Positions 58,950-64,000 of a stretch of 64,000 bases of DNA are shown here, piece after piece (the stretch's first letter is position 1; each line of letters begins with the position of its first letter). A program made the position numbers and the translations under genes. The notes beneath the pieces were generated by a model. The model was not told where the DNA came from. It did not search any database and saw only the letters and a program-made list of their open reading frames with translations. This DNA is from Plotosus lineatus (Eukaryota > Chordata > Actinopteri > Siluriformes > Plotosidae): the NCBI GenBank assembly GCA_024760905.1, contig CM045729.1, positions 47,897,580-47,961,579 on the forward strand, given 5' to 3'.

Positions 58950-59535
58950 CCACCAGAGGTCAGACAGAGGTGAAAAAGAAGTTATAAAACCTGGATGAAC
59001 TGACTGTTATAAGCCAAATAAATACAAAATTATACAGAGATGTAGAAAACTTGTGTTTAGAATAACCTGGAATATTAATGAAAAATGCAACAGTTTGTAT
59101 CTAAACATGTATCTCCACCACTCATACAATAATTGGACTCTGTAGACATACAGATGTGTAAGTATTACACAATGTAGTCAGGCAAACACTCAAATTAGAT
59201 CCTGTAGACAGATTAATACACATAAATTAGATTCTGCAGCTTAATAGTTACACACATCATTTTGAAATGTTCACTATGGTACATTACAACAATATCTCCT
59301 GCAGATGTGCCATAATATCCACACTGAACAACTCTATGAATCAAATTTCATTGGTAAGCTCATCAGAGGTTTGGATTGTGAGTGAATAATAACACATTAC
59401 TGTGACTTAATCTTTTTATTAGGTGTATATACCATATGCTTTATCAGTCTGCAGTAACTCACTGTAACACATCACTTATTAAGTAGTCAGTCCTCCGCTA
59501 CACCTAATATCAACAGAAAGTGATCTAATAAAATA
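58950..59535. other. Unique DNA, no gene seen
   Basis: No recognised feature. Confidence 0.5.
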
Positions 59536-60201
59536 CAGATGCTCCTCAACTTACATTTTAGTTACGCTCCGAATGGCCGAACGTAAGGTGAAAAAAAACG
59601 TAAGTTGTTACTGTACGTTCCAGTGATGTATGGCCACTCATACTGTACTATACATCCATAAATACTATTACCGTATCTCATAAAACACCCCTAAATCAAT
59701 TATTATAAACATAACATTGTAAAATAATATCAACATTAATTTCAAATAAATTAAATTAAAGCAAAATAATTTCAAATAAATAAATTTGAATCAAATTCAT
59801 TTATTACCACTGATTCTGATTACCACTATCACTAGTAGACTTATGCTTCTGACCAACAATATTTGCTTAGGGTTACAGATTGTTACAAAACAATGTAAAC
59901 GCAAAGTTCACAGAGATGACTTATTAACACAAGGGTAACACCCGGTGAACTGGGAAGAAGCAGGGCACATTCAGTCTGTCGTTTGTAAACAATGAACGAC
60001 GCAGCGCCATGTAAACAATGGACGCAGCGTCATACGTAAGTAGTGTACTACGTCTATGTACTGTGTAAGAACGTCTCGTACTACGGAGAGCACGCTAAAC
60101 TGAAAATGACTTATAAGTTTTTTTTGTTTTGTTTTTTTTACAAAAAAACCGTAAAATAAAAAAAAACACAAGGTGAATAAACGTAAAGCGAGGAGCATCT
60201 G
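59536..60201. mobile_element. TA-flanked MITE, CAGATGCTCCTC family
   Basis: 666 bp with inverted ends CAGATGCTCCTCAACTTAC and GTAAAGCGAGGAGCATCTG and flanking TA (59534-59535 and 60202-60203). The interior has repeated AACGTAAG words near the ends and no transposase frame. The Tc1/mariner-pogo group is inferred from the target and end structure. Confidence 0.9.
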
Positions 60202-60270
60202 TATATTGTTTGATGGAGCATTTCATATCATGAACATAGTGGTACATTTAAAAAAACATGAATCCCACTC

Positions 60271-60615
60271 GGGGCAGTGGTGGTCTAGTGGTATAGGGTG
60301 CTGGATCGCTGATCCAAAGGTTGGGGGTTCGAGTCCCACTCTCCACAAAGTTATCATTGTCCCCCCCAGTGCAGCTAACTGGGTTATCAAAGGCGGGCCA
60401 TGTCTCTCACTGTCTATGGTGTGAGGCATGTAAAAGAACCATTGCTGACTTTCGACAAGAGTAGGCTGCAAAGCCATCGGCGTGTTTCCACCCTGCGATG
60501 GCCTGGCGAGCTGTCCAGGGTGTACTCTGCCCTTGCCCTGAGTTGGCTGGGATGGGCACCAGCCTCCCCGCAACCCTAATTAGGATGAAGCGGTTACAGA
60601 AAATGAACTGAACTG
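60271..60615 (+). mobile_element. Full-length SINE-A1 copy, near-consensus
   Basis: Starts GGGGCAGTGGTGGTCTAGTG (perfect box A), has box B GGTTCGAGTCC and an intact body A, and ends CCCTAATTAGGATGAAGCGG and GAAAATGAACTGAACTG. Bounded by a perfect 13-bp TSD, ATGAATCCCACTC (60258-60270 and 60616-60628). Among the best copies, so probably among the youngest. Confidence 0.96.
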
Positions 60616-60653
60616 ATGAATCCCACTCATGCTTGATGCAGACATTAGACCAC

Positions 60654-60677
60654 CACACACACACACACACACACACA
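60654..60677. repeat. (AC)n microsatellite
   Basis: About 12 AC units. Confidence 0.9.
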
Positions 60678-60711
60678 AGTGTAGTAGAGTAATAGAAGTC
60701 CAACAGTCTCA

Positions 60712-61056
60712 GTCCAACAGACCCAACTCCAGGAAGATCAAAGAAGGTCTAACGTTACTTGAGTACTGTTACAATTAGAAGATGCCTATGTGAAGCCAAG
60801 CTATCAGTAAGAAGCCCCTGCAATGTTCAACTGTTGAAAAGAGATATGTGCTGAAGGGTTACCATTGATTGGCCTAAAGAGAAACGGCGCAACATTTTTT
60901 GGACTAATGAAAGTCTTATGAAAGTTCTTTATGGGTCTTGTGGCTGGAGATGTCCCCCAAAAACTGAATTCAGGCCACAGTACGCTGTGAAGACAGCGAA
61001 TCATGGTGGTGCAAGAATCATAATATGGGGATATTTCTCATACTACGGTGTTTTAA
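60712..61056 (+). pseudogene. Tc1-like transposase fragment
   Basis: Plus-strand reading gives pieces of a Tc1 transposase in broken frames: IDWPKEKRRNIFWTNESLMK, VKTANHGGARIIIWGYFSYY. The usual W-D-E-S catalytic segment reads WTNES, so the aspartate is lost. Stops occur upstream. No inverted ends were found. Confidence 0.75.
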
Positions 61057-61141
61057 TTTCATTATTTGTGATACTGTTACAGTGAGTTTACCTCATTACT
61101 TGTTGTTTTATTAAAAACTTCTCAGACCTTTTACTTTTATT

Positions 61142-62283
61142 GTGAAAGTTACTTTGGTCACTGCTCCTTTGCATCTTAAGGTGTACAATCATCAAGAAGA
61201 GATTTTGTTTCAAGTAATTGGGTCCCCTGACTTCTCTGTCTTTCTGGACTTTCCTTGGTTGAACTGTTACAACCCCCATATTGCTTACATGGAGGAGGCC
61301 CTGGTCTCAGTCCTTATACACCCTTCCACCTCTCCAGTGGGGTGGGGTTCTTCTTGGGGGGGATTAAGGACTGGAACTGTGCATCAACTAGCATGGTCTA
61401 AATATAATCACCATTCGCAATTGCTATCCCCTGCCGGTGATGTTTACAGCATTTGACTTGTTTCAGGGATATACCATATACAAAGCTGAATTTTCACAAT
61501 GCATATTTGATCAGAATCCATAATGGTGATGAATAGAAGATGGGTTAGGGTTTTAAACACTCTATCTAGTCACTATGAGTATCAGTCCTTCAGAGACTGC
61601 TCAAAAATAACTTTTTTGTCAAACCAGAGAGGTGTGAGTTTAATGTCACAGATTACTCCTTCTTTGGATTTGTCATTAGAGAGGGTAGCATTTATTAATT
61701 TCTTAATTTTTTGAACTGATTGATCCTAATTAGGGTCTTGCCAGCTCTGGTCAAGGGCAGAGTACACCATGGACAGCTTGCCAGGCCACCAATTGCATGT
61801 CAGCACCCATTCTTTCTGTCAATGATCCAGCGGTGCCATTCATTATTGAAGTTGATGCCTCAGATGAGCAGGAACGGGAGCCATTCTTTCTCAATATTTC
61901 TCACAGTGGGAAACTGCATCCTTGTACCTTCTTGTCTCATCCCTTGTCTCCCACCAAGTGTAGGTATGATGTTGGAGATGAGGAATTGATGGCTGTTAAA
62001 CTCACTCTTAAAGAATGGGACACTGGCTGGAGAGGGCCCAGCATCCATTCTTGGTATGGGCTAAGCATAAAAATCTGGAATACCACCAAAATGCTAAGAA
62101 TCTGAACCCCTGTCCAGTCAGATGGACACTGTTTTTCAGCCAATTTGAGTTCACTCTTTCATACCAACCTGGAACCAAGAAAAAAATAGATTATCTCTCA
62201 AGAAAGTTTCTTTCATCTAGTCATGATGATTATGCAAGGCAAGTTATCTCACCATCATGTATAGTAGCCCCATTGGGAAATTG
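61142..62283 (+). pseudogene. Ty3/gypsy remnant (protease end and RNase H)
   Basis: The left piece (61142-61330) reads ILFQVIGSPDFSVFLDFPWL, then NCYNPHI, like the end of a gypsy protease domain (hLGhPWL-NP). The RT is absent. The right piece in two frames (about 61797-62283) is an RNase H: VPFIIEVDASDEQ, KLHPCTFLSHPLSPTKCRYD, ELMAVKLTLKEW, then KNLEYHQNAKNLNPCPVRWT and FFSQFEFTLSYQPGTKKKID. A small tail X fragment of a SINE (61703-61790) lies between them. No LTRs found. Confidence 0.85.
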
Positions 62284-62439
62284 AGACTTATTGCAGTACA
62301 GGTACAACAGAGCAAACTCACTTTCTTCCGGTGTTGGCAGAGACAGGGTTCAGCCATCCCGCAATCTTAGTAGGGTTAAGTAATTTGGCAAATCAATAAA
62401 TATAAATCATATAAATAAATAACATTAATTTGCTTTCTT

Positions 62440-64000
62440 TATGCTTCCACATCAAATAAACAGATAGATGTTTCTCTGCTCCTTCCTCAGATGTCATCAG
62501 CCAGGCTACCACACGTCTGCAATCGTTTTGACTCCTAAACCTGGTACAGTCTCTTGGTGGCGAGTCGACAGTGATTGGCCAGATCACTGCCCATCTGACA
62601 AAGGCTTCCAGCTACACTGATTGCGTTTCCACCACAACCAACATGATCCTTTCTCTGCTGTGGCTTCTAGTCTCCTAACTGCATCCTGGAGATCTCTACC
62701 TCTTACTCCCAGTGATGACAAGAGGCGGTATGCTGACCTCCCAGGGAAACCTCTTGTGCCAATTTTAACAGGAAGAGTCCAAACTAACCATCCCTTACTT
62801 CTGAGCGACTCTTCCAACTCTGCATATCGGGCTTTTTTCCTCTCATAGGCCTCTTCAACTGCTTCCTCCCATGGTACAGTCAATTCTACCATTTTGAGTC
62901 TCTTTTCGCTTGCTGCCCATAGGACTGTTTGGACGTAGGCTATTTGTAACAATACTTGGAACCTCGAGTCTTCTACCAAGGTCTGCTCTCATTTCCCACT
63001 TGCGTGCACTATCTGGTATGTTTCTGAGTTTCTCTGATGACTTGGATGTTGTCTTCTTTTCCCCGTTTTTCACAAAGCTGATGGCATTTGCTTTGGGGGC
63101 CACGAGATCTCTCTTCATTTGTCTTGCTTTTTCCAAGTTGTCAGCCAGCTCCATCAACACTGTGTCATGCCTCCACCGATACCTTCCTTGACTGAGGGCT
63201 ACATGGCATGCAGACAAAACATGACATAGTGTTCCAGTCTTGCCACACAGGGGACACGATGCATTTTCTGTCAGACCCCATCTGCACCAATTTACTGGTG
63301 TTGGTAATAGGTTACCAACCTTACTTTAACAAAAACTGGATTCTAATTGGTTCTGTTCTCCAGATCTCTGACCAACTAAGCTTCCTTGGATCTGTGTCCC
63401 ACTTTGTCCATGCTCCTTGGGTCCCTCACTGGACAGACTATGCTTCTCTGCCTTCATCCTCCTGTTGTCTAATAATGTCTTGTACTAATGTTCTCCTTTC
63501 AGCCTGGTTTGCTGCAAACCAGCCCAGCTCTGTCTTGTCACCATCCCTAGACCCTGTCTGTCGCTTGTTGTTGTCCCTATAATGTTTCTATATTTTAATC
63601 TGTTTTCTGCCTCCAGCACTGCACTGCTTGCTGACCACTTTCTTCCTGTCCTAAGCTCTATCCCTGCTCACCTGATTTTGTCATCCTTAGAATCTCTGAG
63701 TGTCATTATCAGTCTTGCTTTGGCGACTTTGAATTCTTCTACCAGTGGTGTTAATGGTAGCTGAACGATAGCACTGTGACTGTACAAGCCAATGCTTGTG
63801 AAACTGGGTGGCACTCCTAACCATCTTCTTAAGGATTTGTTCACACTTCTCTCTAGGCTTTCAACCACTGTTGTTGCTACTTCATACAACATCAAGGGCC
63901 AGATTAATCTTGGGAGTAGGCTGTGTTGGTAAATCCAGCACTTGAATTTTCCTGGTAGCTTTGTCAATCTTGCTTAGACCATCCTGCACTTTTGTCTTCA
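62440..64000 (-). pseudogene. R2/HERO-like LINE remnant with RLE domain, runs off the window
   Basis: Minus strand. From the window edge the order is a post-RT domain at 63967-63668 (LPGKFKCWIYQHSLLPRLIW, SLRRWLGVPPSF), a CCHC zinc knuckle at about 63256-63207 (CPLCGKTGTLCHVLSAC) followed by SQGRYRWRHDTVL, then a restriction-like endonuclease at about 62979-62584 (MVELTVPWEEAVEEAYERKK, GFPGRSAYRLLSSLGVRGRD). The zinc knuckle is intact. A frameshift near 62940 splits the endonuclease, and its R-P-D motif reads RPN. The domain order (RT, then CCHC, then RLE) marks it as an R2/NeSL/HERO-type LINE, not an APE-type one; the exact clade is inferred. The RT itself lies beyond 64000. Confidence 0.85.

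Noticed and set aside
60273..60345. tRNA gene
   Set aside because: Box A and box B are present, but the cloverleaf is poor and the sequence continues into SINE body A; it is a SINE head.

Overview
This is nuclear DNA from a vertebrate, almost certainly a ray-finned fish. It is AT-rich, non-operonic and full of long dinucleotide microsatellites. It carries LINEs of the Rex3/RTE and L2 type, an R2/HERO-like LINE remnant, Ty3/gypsy pieces, hAT, Tc1 and pogo/Tigger-type DNA transposons, and several tRNA-derived SINE families. No bacterial gene organisation is present, and nearly all long open frames are transposon remnants or shadows. The exact species cannot be read from the sequence; the SINE-B type is one I associate with teleosts.

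Host gene: one short exon is supported. On the minus strand, 29205-29264 encodes a 20-residue peptide starting MNQTAGVSN and ending IK, followed by AAG|GT and preceded by a CpG-rich stretch. It closely resembles the alternative first exon (the 'a' N-terminus) of the Kv4 potassium-channel partners DPP6/DPP10. The rest of the window would then be upstream DNA (right) and first intron (left) of that gene. No other exon was recognised.

SINE nomenclature used here. SINE-A1 is tRNA head A (box A TGGTCTAGTGG, box B GGTTCGAGTCC) plus body A and tail X (CCCTAATTAGGATTAAGCGG...). SINE-A2 is the same head and body A, but its 3' part consists of a piece of the RTE LINE 5'UTR fused to the RTE LINE 3' end. 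SINE-B is a different tRNA head and body (box A TGGCGTAGTGG, box B GGTTCGATTCC) plus the same tail X. SINE-C is a fourth tRNA-headed family, with two copies. So heads and tails are shared in a modular way. Target-site duplications (TSDs) are readable for many copies.

Layout: 1-7.5 kb SINEs in unique DNA; 7.56-9.88 kb Rex3 remnant; 12.77-15.99 kb SINE-C split by a nearly intact RTE LINE; 16.65-17.49 kb TA-flanked MITE with an adjoining LINE end; 19.8-25.5 kb SINEs and three internally deleted pogo/Tigger elements; 25.5-27.9 kb repeat-poor; 28.55-28.86 kb compound microsatellite; 29.2 kb DPP-like exon; 30.4-33.65 kb SINE-B split by an RTE fragment, then an L2 remnant; 33.6-38.6 kb SINEs and microsatellites; 38.66-43.42 kb MITE holding a stack of nested insertions; 44-48 kb SINEs, a fourth Tigger element and a gypsy pol remnant; 48-56.8 kb unique DNA with SINEs; 56.8-60.6 kb SINE split by a hAT element, another MITE and more SINEs; 60.7-64 kb Tc1, gypsy and R2/HERO-like remnants.

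All calls come from reading the sequence and from remembered family features. No database search was run, and boundaries without a TSD are approximate.
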